From contig NHNY01000001.1 in the NCBI GenBank assembly GCA_002786065.1, positions 2,294,001 through 2,358,000 on the forward strand: a DNA stretch of 64,000 bases, in the 5' to 3' direction. The notes below the pieces were generated by a model. The model was given only the letters and a program-made list of their open reading frames with translations. It searched no databases and was not told the DNA's origin. The translations under genes were made by a program, and so were the position numbers. Positions 10,688 through 22,385 of this stretch are shown in pieces. How positions within the stretch are numbered: position 1 is the stretch's first letter; each line of letters begins with the position of its first letter. The DNA comes from Microcyclospora pomicola (taxonomy: Eukaryota; Ascomycota; Dothideomycetes; Capnodiales).

Positions 10688-12206
10688 ATGGCTGGCACGC
10701 AGCCGCAGTCTCAGTATCCCAACCTCAACCCCAGCGGTCTGGTCAATAGTGAGGTAAGTCATCCTTCTGCACGTCTGCTTCTTCCAACCTGGCTGCCTGC
10801 TGGTGTACCTTTCGCGCATAGCAGGACAGTCGATGGGCCACGTAGCAGCTGAACATATCATGCCTCGTCCCTCCTCATCTTCATGGCCTCAACGTTCGTT
10901 CACTGACATCTGTTCTGCTCTAGTATCCACCCAGCTTTCCGAATTCTTCTTCTCCTCTCCGCTTTCCAAGCAAACCCTAACCGCAATCCCAATACAGGCG
11001 CCCAGAACGCCATGTCCAACATGGCCAATTCCAAGACCGTGCAGGACCTGCAAAACGGTCCTGTCGCGGAGAAGACTCGCGCTGAGGTCAACGCTACCAA
11101 GTCCGAATTCTCCAACCTGGCGTCTTCGCGCACCACCCCACAAACCCAGACGGCCACCGGACAGCCTCTCACCCACTACCACTCCTTCTTCTACAACCTG
11201 CTCAGCTGGCAGAACCCCCGTGCGACCGCAATCAGCTACGTCAGCGTGGTCATTGCTATCATCATCGCTCGTTACGTTCCCCTCGTCAGCCTCGCCCTGA
11301 GAGGTCTGTGGATTGTCTTGGGTATTATTGCTGCTGTCGAGACGACTGCACAGCTTGCTCTTCGCCAGAGCGTGACACAGCACATCAGACCCCGACAGTA
11401 CTTCACCATCCCTCGTGAAAAGCTCGAGGCTTCACTTGAGGACGTCGAGCAACTCATCAACTTCTTTGTCATTGAAGTGCAACGCGTCCTCTTCGCCGAG
11501 AACGTCTATGCCACGGTTGCAGTGAGTTAGAATAACCTACAAATCGAAATGAAACTCCTCTGATTCAGACTACCAGGCCTTCTTCGTCACGTTGCTTTCC
11601 TACTTCCTCATCAAGATCACTCCAGCCTGGGGTCTTGCGCTTATCTTCACTACTGCAGTCTACTTTCTACCCCTCGTCTACATTCAGAACAAGGAGCTCA
11701 TCGACAGCCAACTATCCAATGCCACCAAGATCGCGTCTGACCAGACTGCGCAACTCCGCAACATCGCTCAGCAGCACACCTCGAACGCTGTGTCTACCAG
11801 CCAGAGTGCCCTGAAGGATGCTAGCGCAAAAGCTCAAGAAATGATCGGTCAGGCCAAGCAAACTGCCGTGGACAAGGGAATTGTGAGCAAGGAGACCGCC
11901 GGGCTAAGCTCTACGCCATCGACTCAGAAGATCGGGGACAATGTTGCTCCAGTCACCAGCTCCACCAAGATCGAGCCTCTTGCTCCTCAGACTCAGGCAG
12001 CATCCAGCGTACCAAAGTCTATGGATGGCAGCGCTGATCTGATCGACACCAAGATTCCCACCCCCGGCATTAGCAAAGCTGACACTGAGGAGATTCTTGG
12101 CGTGACGAAGGAGGATTTCCCGGTTGCACCAGCCGACGAGCCTTTCTCTGACGGCACCGAGACCAACCAGATCAGAGGTGAGCATGGTCCTATTGCCTCG
12201 CAGTAG
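10688..12206 (+). CDS. Reticulon-like ER membrane-shaping protein
   Basis: A reticulon of about 404 residues that curves and tubulates ER membranes. My model uses exons 10688-10748, 10998-11521 and 11577-12206. After an N-terminal tail rich in Asn, Pro and Ser, the reticulon domain begins near residue 75 with THYHSFFYNLLSWQNP, followed by two long hydrophobic hairpins (about residues 90-135 and 190-225). A long hydrophilic C-terminal tail with Ala/Gln/Ser runs from about 235 to the end. The first donor is ambiguous: GTGAGG at 10749 overlaps GTAAGT at 10754. Only the first keeps the frame (joining to NSAQNAMSNMAN); the second, joined to the nearer acceptor before 10924, meets a stop. The N-terminal 20 residues are therefore the least certain part. 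Confidence 0.87.
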
Positions 12207-15200
12207 ATGACAATGGCGAACAATCACCACCGCACATCGCCATTGTGCCACGGTGAGTGGCGCACGTTGGGAGAATTGGGCGACCTGAACTGTCGCGGAG
12301 ATGAATCATTGACATGATGTTGACGAGAAGACGGGGTACATGCGGCCAGCGATCATGATGTTGTGTTTGTATCATCACCTGTTTGCAGCATCTTTCGGAT
12401 GGCATGTCTGAGTCTTGTGGCCCTACGACCGCATTTGCCCTCCTAGTAATCCTGGTGTTTACCACCTGCTATGCTTGGGCGGTCTTGTATGAGCCCAGTC
12501 TCGGGTCGAGGCTTCCACGCTACGCAGACTTGGGAAAGAATCTCAGCATAGCATGCAAGGTACATGAAGATCTTCAGTGTAGAACAATGATCATCAAGTC
12601 CTTTACCAGCCCCTCCTCTCACGTGAGTACATGCACGTAGACATCACACCGGATCGTGAAGGCTACTTGTGATGCAGTTGGAGCTAAATCGAGCGACTCG
12701 AGGCAGTTGGAGAGACCTAGACGTCTTGCAACACTTTGACAGGAACGATAGATCACAGCTCACAGACATATTGGCCGGACAAGTCCCGGGCAGCCTGTGG
12801 ATGACTCCAAGAAACATCTATTCCAGGCACGAAATAGTCACGCAGCAGGTATCAATGGTTACATGCATATACCAAGCTGTCCTTGCATGGATGTCTATGC
12901 GCCGTCGTAGGGTGAGTTGACTCCTGTGTTGAGCTCCAGTACATCCCAGACACTATATTCGCCATGTCTGACAAACATGACTGCATGGTTTGCTCACCAC
13001 CTCGAGCATGATAGAGCATGTGATTCCCAACACGCCTCATAGGGCTGAATTGTCGTGTACGGACATGCGTGTCAGCGACTGTCTCCGCAGGTGATGAGTA
13101 CAGCAGGAAGGTGAAGAGGAGCCAATTCCGAACATGCTGGTCCTCCGGTGGCATGTTTATTCTGAGTGCTTGTCGCTGTCAGCTGTGAGGCGCGTGGGCT
13201 GTGGGGGCCAAAAGCTGTCCTGCGTCGCCGGATATTGCTCGATGCGGGCTAGAGGGTGCATATCTCTACCTATGTATACGCACCACATGTATAGTGAATC
13301 TACGGAGTGATCAAGCTTTGGGGATATACAGTGCCTATTGGCAGTATGTAGTGATGAAACTCGCAGGATTGCTAGTCCCATGGTCTCGAGCGCCAGTAAG
13401 GGCAGCAGGCTCGCCCGCGGATCCTAAGGTGCTCGAGCAGACGATTTAGGCCTTGCTCCGGGCTGCAGGCGGGATCTGCCACTGAAGGATGCGTAAGGCG
13501 TAGCCAGACTCTGTCGCGCTACGACTACTTGGAGCAATTCAAGCGAGGAGTGCACGGCACGCTCGCCGTGTGGTTGATGGGGTTCATGCGAGTTCAGCGT
13601 CCTCGCTGAGTGCTGATTGATGGCGAGGTGGATGAGACGTCACCTCCTGTCCATGTTGTGCTGACTGGGAATGGGGACTATGTCGCAATGTTTATAGGAG
13701 AGGCCATAGCCCCCGACTCGACACCTGACTGATCCCGAGAGCTCACAGAAGAGGACGCCGTGGATTGCAATCGCACATGCCTCTGGCCTCGGACTCACAG
13801 ATCTGGATCCATCCTTGATGATGGTGCCGTTCGACTCCGCGTCGGAGGAAGACGCCAAGGTCGAGGCCGGCGACAGCATTCAGACACGGCAATGATATTG
13901 ATGGCACTGAGCAGCACGTCCACCACCATGACACGATCCAGAGCATCCAAAGGAAGAGCAAGATTCCTTCGCATGAAGATCGTTCGGTGCGGATGAATAC
14001 TGTATTGAGTCAAGGGGCGAGAGGTACAGTGACATGCATGTCGCTGCATGGCTGCCATGCCCTGGAGAGTTCCGAGACCATGTGGGCAGAGTCATGTCGT
14101 GTGTCATCAGTCATCACCACAGCATGACATGACATGACATGTAACTTTTGCCGCCGTCTGGCCATGCGCGAAACATGAAACAGATGCGGCACATGCAGCC
14201 CGAACGAGACTATTATGCGAGACGAGGTATAATTAGGTCGATCGCGACTGTCTGACCGAGAGGGGTTTATTTAGGTACATTTTCTGGAAGGTTTCGAGCA
14301 TGAAACAGCTAATAGCCCTAAAAACAGCTTGGATCTAATGGAAAGCTTCGGGGTAATTAGTGCTATATCGAAACCACTCATCCGGACTCGGCGACATTTC
14401 CGCGATCATGACTGTCGCCGGTCTGACTCGTCGTCGTACAACTCTGCAGAACATAGGATCGAGTCACTTCACCTGCTCATCTTCTCGACAACCATGACTC
14501 CAAGATCATTCACATCCACTCGTTCACTTGCGAAGAACCCCACCAGCCACAGTCGACACTAGGCTGAAAAGCTGGAGTGCATGTAGGTATTTTTGGTCCC
14601 GCTGCATGGCCGTTGTGATGGGGGAGTTCCCAGAATAGTAGCTGGCTGGCGATCCTTCGCGTGCCCCCATCTCACGGCACTCTTCTCCACCACTCAATTT
14701 ACCCGCTGCGCCAATTCATGGCCGCAGTCGCCATGCTCGTCGTGCAGGTCAGAAGCGCATGGCCGGCATGCATGTCATGGAGAGCCTCCGACGCTCGACT
14801 GCTGGCCGCATCTCCATGTCGTCACATGGGCGCCCATGGGCAGTGCTCGGCCGATTTGCGCTCACGGTCACCATTCGATGCTGTCCAGCATGACTGGAAG
14901 CGGGCGCAGAAGATGTGATGGGGCTTCTATCTTCACGCTGTTCGTGCCTGACGCAAGTTATGAATCTGGTCATCACACTCGGCGTCCTGCGGTTGTTTAA
15001 TCTTCCGCGGCGAAGTCGAGTCCGCGCGGAGAACGGAGAGCCATTCAAAGTAGACATCCCCAGCGATGCTTGCGCCATTTGTCCATATTCCGGTCTCAGG
15101 CATGCGATCATTCCGTGCTTGGGGGATCGGTCGGCCGCAGCATGTCCCAAGCGCGTGTGTCGATGCATGCCAGTCAGCACCGTCGTCATCAGTACAGCAT

Positions 15201-15826
15201 CCTCGATACCACCGGCACCGACTGCACTGTGTCTGTACAGTGCATCCAGCGGTACCACAGACCAGGATGACTTGGACGATCAAACCACCAGCGTCCGGCC
15301 TATGGGCGCCCAGCAATACCATGTACGGTAGGTCCAGCTCGTGGGGTGCATGCGGTACCTGGACCGCGAAAATGACAGCTAAATGCAGCGCATGGCCCCC
15401 AGCGGTTATCGTGCATGCATAGCCGGACCCTGTGTTGGTTCGAGTGAACGCTCCGTCGAGATTGCAGTCTCGCATCGATCGCGCTCATGGTCCTGCTACC
15501 CGCCGTAGCCTAACGCTCCTGCGCAATCCTTGCACTCTCGCGGCTCTGGCACATGCGTCCTGGGATGCGCTCCGCCGTCTCAAAATAAGCCAGACCTGGT
15601 CCACTAAGCCTCAGAGGACCGTGCCTCGAACCTCCATCGATGCTGGCTGCACATCCGACTTGCATCCTACATATCCACCAACATCCTCCCATCATCCAGC
15701 ATGTTGTTCCCTTCGTTCCTAGGTCATCGGCTCCGAGCAGATCCTTATGACCCTCCCAATCAACCTCTCTTCCATTCCTGTCCTTCCTTTCGTGTTGACC
15801 CAGGCTAGCTGGCGACCCTCCACAAC
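12207..15826. other. 3.6 kb stretch without a convincing gene
   Basis: This is the longest non-coding stretch of the window. Open frames of up to about 180 codons exist on both strands between 14600 and 15500, but they overlap one another, lack domain patterns and have random-looking composition rich in Arg, His and Cys. There is no transposon-like frame, no terminal repeat and no strong AT enrichment of the kind left by repeat-induced mutation. A short ATGAC repeat lies at 14123-14141. It could include the promoter and leader of the Myb-like gene, or non-coding transcripts. Confidence 0.5.
14123..14141. repeat. Short tandem repeat of CATGA
   Basis: Almost four head-to-tail copies of the pentamer CATGA. 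It is a minor microsatellite in non-coding DNA. Confidence 0.8.
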
Positions 15827-17197
15827 ATGTCGTCGGACCAGCAAGTCTTCTCGACACAACCCACCACCGTCGACTCGGCCCCGATGTGTGGCGACGTGAC
15901 CGCCAATGTGATGAGTACGGACTGGTACACGCCCGCTCCTGTATGTGGTTCAGCCAGTCTCCGGTCAGCGATTGCGGCACAGCACCCGTGCCGCCACCGT
16001 GACGTCCTTGGTGACAGAATTCCTGCTCGACCGCCGCTGACAGGTTCTCAGTATGCGTACAATGAAGCGTATATCACACCCTTTCCCTCTTCGACGGTAG
16101 AGAGTCAGCCTTGGACTCAGTATGCTCGAGCATCGGTCCCGGATTTATCATACCACATCCCACAACAGCAACACCATCTGCAACAACCTCAGTCATATCT
16201 CCATGATCCACAGCAGCAGCAGCAACAACAACACCAATCGCAACAGCAACAGCAGCCACACTCGACTCTGTTACAGCAACATCAACTGCATCTTCAACCA
16301 CATCATGCGCATGCCGTATCACAATCGCAATCCAAAGACCCAAGCCGGCCGAGAAGTAGTCCCAGCACGTTCGGACCTTCTGCAGAGAGCATGTCTTGGA
16401 TGACATCCGCCGGTCTTGGGATCCAGTACTCGGGTGTCACTCACCAACCACAACCAACCCCCGCCACTTCTGCATTCCCTCAGGAGCCTTTCCCAGCATA
16501 CCCAGTCAAAGCATCCTACAGCAATGCATCCAGCCCACCAGAGATCCGCGCGCCTCAGCCTCGAAGACCATACACTTCGATCGCACCGACCCCTTCCAGC
16601 CTTGCGACATCGAGCAAACGGCGCAGGGAGGACGATGAGACGGACGAGCAACCGATGGTGTCTGAGAAACGCCGTAAACGAACTTCTTCCCTGGCATCGG
16701 CAGATTTGAGTGACGATGATCGGTTTCTGGTGCAGTTGAAGGATGAGGAGGGCCTACCATGGAAGGACATCTCCACTCGGTTCCAGACCGACCGAGGTCA
16801 GACTGTTCGGGTTGCAACCCTGCAAATGCGCTACAAACGGTTGCGGGAGAAGTTCCGGGTTTGGGAAGACGCCGACATGCACGCTTTGAAGCTCGCGCAC
16901 GACTACTGGGAGAAGTATAAGTGGGAGATCATCAGCGCAAAGGTAAGCATGATTGTTATGTAAGGATATTCGTCGATCAAATCACTAACGTGCCATGTCT
17001 GACAGATGATCGACTTTGGTCTTTCCGAGCGCTGGCCTTCCCGACACTGTGCACGCAAATGGCAAGAAGTCGAGACCTCGTTTGCAGTCTCTCATGCGAC
17101 CACATCAGGTGTGGTCGCAGGCATCACCCCGGCAATCTCCCAATTTTCGAGCCCCGTCGATGCACCTGTACATTTCGCATTCATGCCTATGCAGTGA
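15827..17197 (+). CDS. Gln/His-rich protein with C-terminal Myb-like DNA-binding region
   Basis: A putative nuclear DNA-binding protein of 435 residues, exons 15827-16942 and 17006-17197. The intron opens GTAAGC and ends GACAG. Residues 111-168 are rich in Gln and His. A basic segment, SSKRRREDDE, and KRRKRTSS near residue 285 look like nuclear localisation signals. From about 293 there is a Myb/SANT-like helix set: DDRFLVQLKDEEGLPWKDIS, TLQMRYKRLREKF and, across the intron, ISAKMIDFGLSERWPSRHC followed by ARKWQE. The stop TGA is followed directly by CTA, a known readthrough context, and the frame then stays open for 32 more codons to a TAG at 17294. No target genes can be inferred. Confidence 0.82.
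16161..16330 (+). repeat. CAG/CAA/CAC-rich low-complexity coding repeat
   Basis: Imperfect glutamine and histidine codon runs inside the Myb-like gene. CAG and CAA are mixed, so it encodes a polyQ/H tract with little pure triplet repeat. Such tracts are common in fungal regulators and vary in length between strains. Confidence 0.85.
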
Positions 17198-17296
17198 CTA
17201 TATGGCAGAGCCGACACCAGCCATACGAACTACACTCAGAATACGAACGCAGGCCTGAACTTCCAGCCGACCTGGCAGCCACAGCTCTGCCATTAG
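17198..17296 (+). other. In-frame extension after TGA-CTA in the Myb-like gene
   Basis: Thirty-two sense codons follow the annotated stop, in the same frame, ending at TAG 17294-17296. The predicted extension is rich in Asn, Thr and Gln (it includes NYTQNTNAGLNFQPTWQPQ), similar in style to the rest of this protein. UGA-CUA is an established inefficient termination context. Whether readthrough occurs here is inference. Confidence 0.35.
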
Positions 17297-18650
17297 AGCG
17301 CCGCCGATGCGACCCTCGACTGCTCGCACGATCATCAAAACTGGGCCCCGTATTCTCGCGCCTTCCTCGTCCCTCTCGAAATCTGGGCGATACCTTCGAT
17401 CCGAACGACTTTATACCCTACGCGATCCGTTCTCGCATCGTCTTCCTCTTCTTTTCTTTCCTACGCCAGGAAGCTTCCCTTATGGGAAGCACTTCACTTC
17501 TGCTCCATTCTCCATGGACTTTTCCGAGCAGCTCTTCTCGCGCTTCTTTCCCACGACTTTCACGGCCGCCTTTCACTGCTTTTCTTGTCGCATACCTTTT
17601 TTCGTATTGTATCGGAACCGGAGGGAGATTTATCTACCGGCGCAAAAAGTGGAGCAGACCGGGTATTGGGCTGCTGGTGGCGCATCAAGGTATACATCAT
17701 GAACAAACGCGGGATTTCTTGTCTTCTACAACATGTATGAACATTCTGAAGCTTCGGATTCTTGCAAATGACGATTTTCACAATCTGACGATTGGGCGGT
17801 GTAACTTTGTTCTTTGATCATACTGGCTTTGCTGGGTTTCGGGTTACTTTCTTGCTTTCCATTCAATTTGGTATTTGTTTCTGCTCATCATTCACCTTCA
17901 TTTGGAACTCTGAACGGATATCACAACTGCGTGGCATATATATGCAAATTGGATAAACTTGCCCATGGCGAAGCTACCTTACGCTCTTGATCTGGTCGAT
18001 ACGTGAGATACACGGGGAAATTGACATGACTTTGCAAATCAGGATGAAGAATGACCCAGCCTAGTATATCAGGCATGACGGCATCTGTTCGCTGTTCCTG
18101 AGCTCGAGCAGTGCAGGCGGTGGCGTAGGGCTGAGGATTCCCGGGTCTTCGAAGCAATAAGAGCCGAGAAGAGAAAGGGGAGGCTGTGTATTGCAGAGGC
18201 AGGTCGATGCTATACGGTGGCGTTTGTGGGCTGGAGTTGCCTTAGAGATGCGAGTGAGCTTGGCTGTAAGTGGTGCTGGGTGGGTTGGTGGAAAGAGTTG
18301 ATTCGCGATTATACGTGGAGGCTTGGTGAATGGAAGTCCTGAAGTGGGTTGTAGTATACATTTCGAGATGTCATTCCTTCTTCTTTCATGTTCGAGGTGA
18401 ACAGGGTTTGGGTGAAGACTTCATGTGGCATGGTACTTGAGCAGCGTGGTTTTCCATGTTATCTACTAGACTTGCTGGTGACTAAATGGGGACTACTTCA
18501 AGACACTTGAGCTCTGCGACACTAGTAGAGACATTTCTACTCTTCTTGCATCCATTCAATGCCCTTCGTCGACCTCCGTTCGCACCCCCCGCGTCCCGAG
18601 GAAGCAGAGCGAGCGTCAAGAACTCCGGCCACCCTCCAGAATGGAGCTCT
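17297..18650. other. Convergent 3' spacer, Myb-like gene to RidA
   Basis: A long spacer between two convergent genes. A plus-strand open frame out of phase with Myb exon 2 runs from 16921 to 17817 but starts inside the Myb coding region without ATG and has no recognisable domain. The rest, rich in T-runs, fits 3' UTR and terminator sequence. Confidence 0.4.
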
Positions 18651-19259
18651 TCAAGCCAAAGCAATCGCCTCAATCTCGACCGGCACGCCCTTGGGCAGCT
18701 CCTTGACGGCCACGCAGGACCGCGCCGGCTTGTGCGCGAAGTAAGTCTCGTAGACGCCGTTCATCTCGGCGAACGAGTCCATGCTCGTCAGGAAGACGGT
18801 GACCTGTGCGGCGCGGTCAGTGTCTACTCCGCTTTGCCATGTGATAAGAAGAATGAAGTGGCACGACAGCCTCCTCATCACGTAACACAGCAGTACCAGT
18901 AAGAAGAAAGCGCAACATGTCAAATTCATACCTTAATGACCTTCTCGATGCTGCTGCCCGCATCCTCCAGGATGGCCTGGACGCTCTTGCAGCTCGCGTG
19001 CGTCTTGTCGGCGATGCTGCCCTCGACGAGCGCGCCCGCGGCGTCGGCGGGGATCTGCCCGCTGACGAAGATGTGCGGGCCTGCGCGCACGGCTTGGGAG
19101 TAGGGGCCGACGGCTAGGGGAGATGTCAGTTGAGGGGCGGAGGGAGGTTTGGGAAGTGCGGGACTCGTGAGGCGGGTGGGAGGGTATTCAGGTAGAGAGT
19201 GAAGACGTACGCTGAGCGGCGCGCTTGGTGTTGAGCGTCTCGACGGTGGTGGAAGACAT
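18651..19259 (-). CDS. RidA family enamine/imine deaminase (YjgF/YER057c/UK114)
   Basis: A 127-residue protein with exons 19259-19211, 19113-18932 and 18803-18651. RidA hydrolyses reactive 2-aminoacrylate-type enamines released by PLP enzymes, protecting amino-acid metabolism, in cytosol or mitochondria. The sequence has APVGPYSQA-like PVGPYSQAVRAG near residue 18, FVSGQIPAD near 33, IEKVIKVTVFLTSMDSF across intron 2, and the catalytic/substrate segment KPARSCVAVKELPKGVPVEI near the C-terminus, including the conserved Arg and the family-typical ending EIEAIA. The length is normal. No mitochondrial presequence is visible, so a cytosolic Hmf1-like form is more likely than Mmf1. It is convergent with the Myb-like gene. 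Confidence 0.95.
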
Positions 19260-20016
19260 GTTGCGAAGCGATGGGCGGAGATTCAATGGGCTTGGTTGAC
19301 GATGACGAGGAAGCAGAATGAAGTTGGGCACAGGACAGACTGATCGTGCGATTGATGATGAGCGATGAAGAAGGATGAACGGCGGACTTCTCATTTGGTA
19401 TGTAGATCTCAAGAACAAAAGTGTGTCGAGATGAATTTATTCCAGCACATGAAGTGCGGTGTCAGTGGAGCCCCCCACTAAGGTACTGTAGAATGATTTC
19501 ACCGCCGTCAGGGTCGAGACACCGCTGCACAGTTCATACTGTAGCAAAACGTACGTGCGCGGGGCAATATTTTCTTCGGCAAATTGTGGGTTAATTTTGG
19601 TGCTGCGGGCGGGCCGGGAGGGTGGCAGCAGCATGCAGACCACAGGGCCGAGACGCGCTCCTTGCCGCGGTGCTGCGCCCGACGGGCACTAAGCAGGGAT
19701 TCGAGCGTTAATTAGCAAAGAATAGAACCGTCATCTTAAGCGCCCCGCAGTGCAGGTGCATTGCATGATGGCGTGGCGTAGCGTGAAACAAGATGGAGAT
19801 GCGCGTGGAGAGGCTTATTTTGGATCGGGAGTTGGCGTGCCTGAGGGGTGAACCGTGACGGGACGTTCTGACGCGAGATGTGTCGTGAAAGGTCATGATT
19901 TGCGATCGAACACTAGAAGTCGGTAGGGGCAAGACACGATGTAGCTTTGTGACACGCAGGCGTATGAAGACATTACGATACATGCATCTTGCTCTACTTT
20001 GTGAGCTGCAGACGAA
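19260..20016. other. Intergenic region, RidA promoter side
   Basis: About 0.76 kb holding the RidA promoter and the 3' end of the GPI-protein gene. A strongly pyrimidine/purine-skewed stretch lies close to the RidA start. No other element is recognised. Confidence 0.4.
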
Positions 20017-20940
20017 CTAGATCGCAAACACAGCGACGCCAGCTGCGATCACAAGACCGGCAAAGCTGGTGGCAACATTGCCGGCAGCGTTGGTCTCAGC
20101 AGGGGCAGAGGTACTGGCGCTTGTGCTTGTGCTTTTAGTGCTCGAAGTCTTGGTGCTGGTAGTGGTGTGGGTCGCAAGAGTTGTGTGGCTCGTAGTTTGG
20201 GTAATGGTGCTGCTGCTGACTGAGTCCCATGAAGAAGATACAGCCACGGTGGAGGAAGTCTCGCTGCTGGACGAGTCGGCGGAGGCCGAAGAGGTGATGC
20301 TGCTGGACCATGTGGAGGCGGAAGTTGAAGCGGATGTGGATGCGGGAGTGCTCGTGGACGACGTGGCAGAGGCGTAGCTAGAAGCACTCTCTCCTGCGCT
20401 GGAGGAGGATGACGTTGAAGTACCGTCGTGATCGGGGTTCGAGATGCCAAACTGAGTCGAGTATTGGTATTGGCCCGTGGAGTCGACGATCAGTTCCAGT
20501 CCGTAACCTGATGTGCCGTCGCTTGGCTCCAAATCATCCTTCACCGCCCATGTGTAAGAGCCACTGTTCTCAATGCTCTCCACGATCGCGTACTGTTCAG
20601 TAAATCAGCGCTGCAGATGGGGGAGACCCCTCGATAACGAGCTCAAAGGACTGACCTGTGGGACTGCGTTGCTGCTGGGACCCTTCAGCAAGACGAGAGT
20701 GACTTTTCCAGCGGTGCTTGGGTTCCAGGTGATGGTGTAATCTTGGCCAGCAGTCACCACTGAATTAAGGCCCGGTGTAAGGATCGCATTGCCCTACGCG
20801 CACAATCAGTCCATGAAATATTCAAGATCGCGCCAATCCAGATACGCGAGACTAACCTTAGGCGCGTCACCGGTGGGTGTCGTGTAAGCAGCAACGGAAA
20901 GAGCCAAGCAAGCCAGGCCAGCAGTAAGAAGGGCGAACAT
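20017..20940 (-). CDS. Ser/Thr-rich GPI-anchored cell-wall protein with Kre9/Knh1-type domain
   Basis: A 265-residue secreted protein, exons 20940-20857, 20793-20656 and 20592-20017. A signal peptide MFALLTAGLACLALSVAAY is followed by a Kre9/Knh1-like Ig-fold domain (about residues 28-120) with PGLNSVVTAGQDYTITWNPS, then SGSYTW and a GYGLELIVDSTGQYQYS segment. Residues 125-235 are almost purely Ser, Thr and Ala and would be heavily O-glycosylated. The C-terminus has a probable GPI attachment site around the NAAGN segment and a hydrophobic tail SFAGLVIAAGVAVFAI. The architecture is the common fungal Ser-Thr-rich GPI family. It is probably surface-exposed in the wall or plasma membrane; a specific function cannot be assigned. 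Confidence 0.9.
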
Positions 20941-22385
20941 CTTGAAGCTAGATTTTGTGACGATTCAATTATATTCGTACACGCAGCGTATATACGAGTA
21001 ATGCGGTTAGGGTGATTTCTTGAATGACAATATGGAGAAATGATTGAATATGAGTGGGTTATGGTTTCAGGAGAAAATGAGCGGCTGAAGAACGAGACGT
21101 CTTCGATGTTGATGATGAACAGAACAAGACGGTCAACGGAAAGAATAGTCAAAGGGTAAACCGAAGGAAAAGCATGACATCAAACACAGACGGGTGCGCG
21201 TGGGTTCAAGTGGTAAGTATAGGAGAACAGAAGCACCTCGGGGGCGTCGGCTGACCTGTTAGCGCTGCGGCACAGCGATCTCAAACGGGGTTGAGAGAAG
21301 TCGACATATAGGTAGGTTTTACCCGCCATTTTTCGATGCTGACTACCCAATTTCTGCCACCGGCATGAAAGTAAGACACCGTGCTTGTCGTGGAAGGAGG
21401 CATGTCCAGCATTGTTGTTGCGAGCGTCGAGCGCCAGAACTTACAACTTGCGCGCAAAGGCGGACTGCAATCGTGGTGGCGGAGTGTGCTCTGAAGGATG
21501 CCGAATGGCTACGCACTAATTTCGAGTTTTAAATTGGGAGCTTCGGCGCGTCGCTCCTCGTGATCTGGTGACCTCTGATGTGGTAACTTCTCTCAGGAGA
21601 CTGTAGGTGATTCGTTGAATGCTCATGATCCTGCCATTTGCAGTGACCTGCTGCTGCTGCTGCTGCTATTGATGGATGCTGAGTTATGCCCAGAGTGTGG
21701 GTGCGCAGTCGATATGCGCCAAGACGCTGGGGATTGGCGGCGGACATGGACCCTCAGTTCAATGGCCATGTCGTGGACGCATCGTAAGGGTCATGTTTCT
21801 TGCGCTCCAACAGATCGTTCGCACAATGAGATCTCCATGTGGAGGAGCTCATCTGGCACTTCGTGTAGAGTGCATGTCTGAGCAGCAAGGGACTGATACT
21901 GGAAGTGTTCCAGGGCTACTCGCACTTAGTAAGCAGAAATCGCATCACCTCACCTGCTCTCTCGTATTGATCATTATCGTACCTTGATCTCCGAAAGCAA
22001 TGCCTCGAGCATTGAATGGGTTGGATTGCGTAACAGCATTATGTGCCGTGTGATTGCATGTCAAGGTCACGACATCTATACTGCCATGATGAAATAGACA
22101 CACCGATCGCCAGTACCTCCAAAAGTCTCTCATATAATCAATATATCGCTCACTACAACTCCTCCCATCCGATGAGGGACTTTCCTGTATCATTCTCGTT
22201 CCCCAGATGGCAATAAGCGCTCAAGCGAAGATGAAGGGAATGGAACAGGTAAAGTAAGGTAGGTAATTTCTTCATCTCACCTGTCGATTCATTATGAATC
22301 GTATCCTCCATCAACCTTTATCTCACGCATTCCGTGAATAAGCACCCCAACAGACGCCCCTTCCATTCCATTACCGATCTCTGAC
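20941..22385. other. Intergenic region with a CTG microsatellite
   Basis: A 1.4 kb spacer between divergent starts (GPI protein and ankyrin-like gene). It has only short open frames without family resemblance. A perfect CTG run of six units lies at 21648-21665. Confidence 0.45.
21648..21665. repeat. CTG trinucleotide repeat, six units
   Basis: Six perfect CTG units followed by CTA in non-coding DNA. Confidence 0.9.

Noticed and set aside
15430-15450. GGTTCGAGT resembling a tRNA B box
   Set aside because: No matching A box, no acceptor stem and no cloverleaf around it on either strand.
14749-15475. Minus-strand frames of 169 and 180 codons
   Set aside because: They overlap each other in different frames, have Arg/His/Cys-heavy random composition and no domain.
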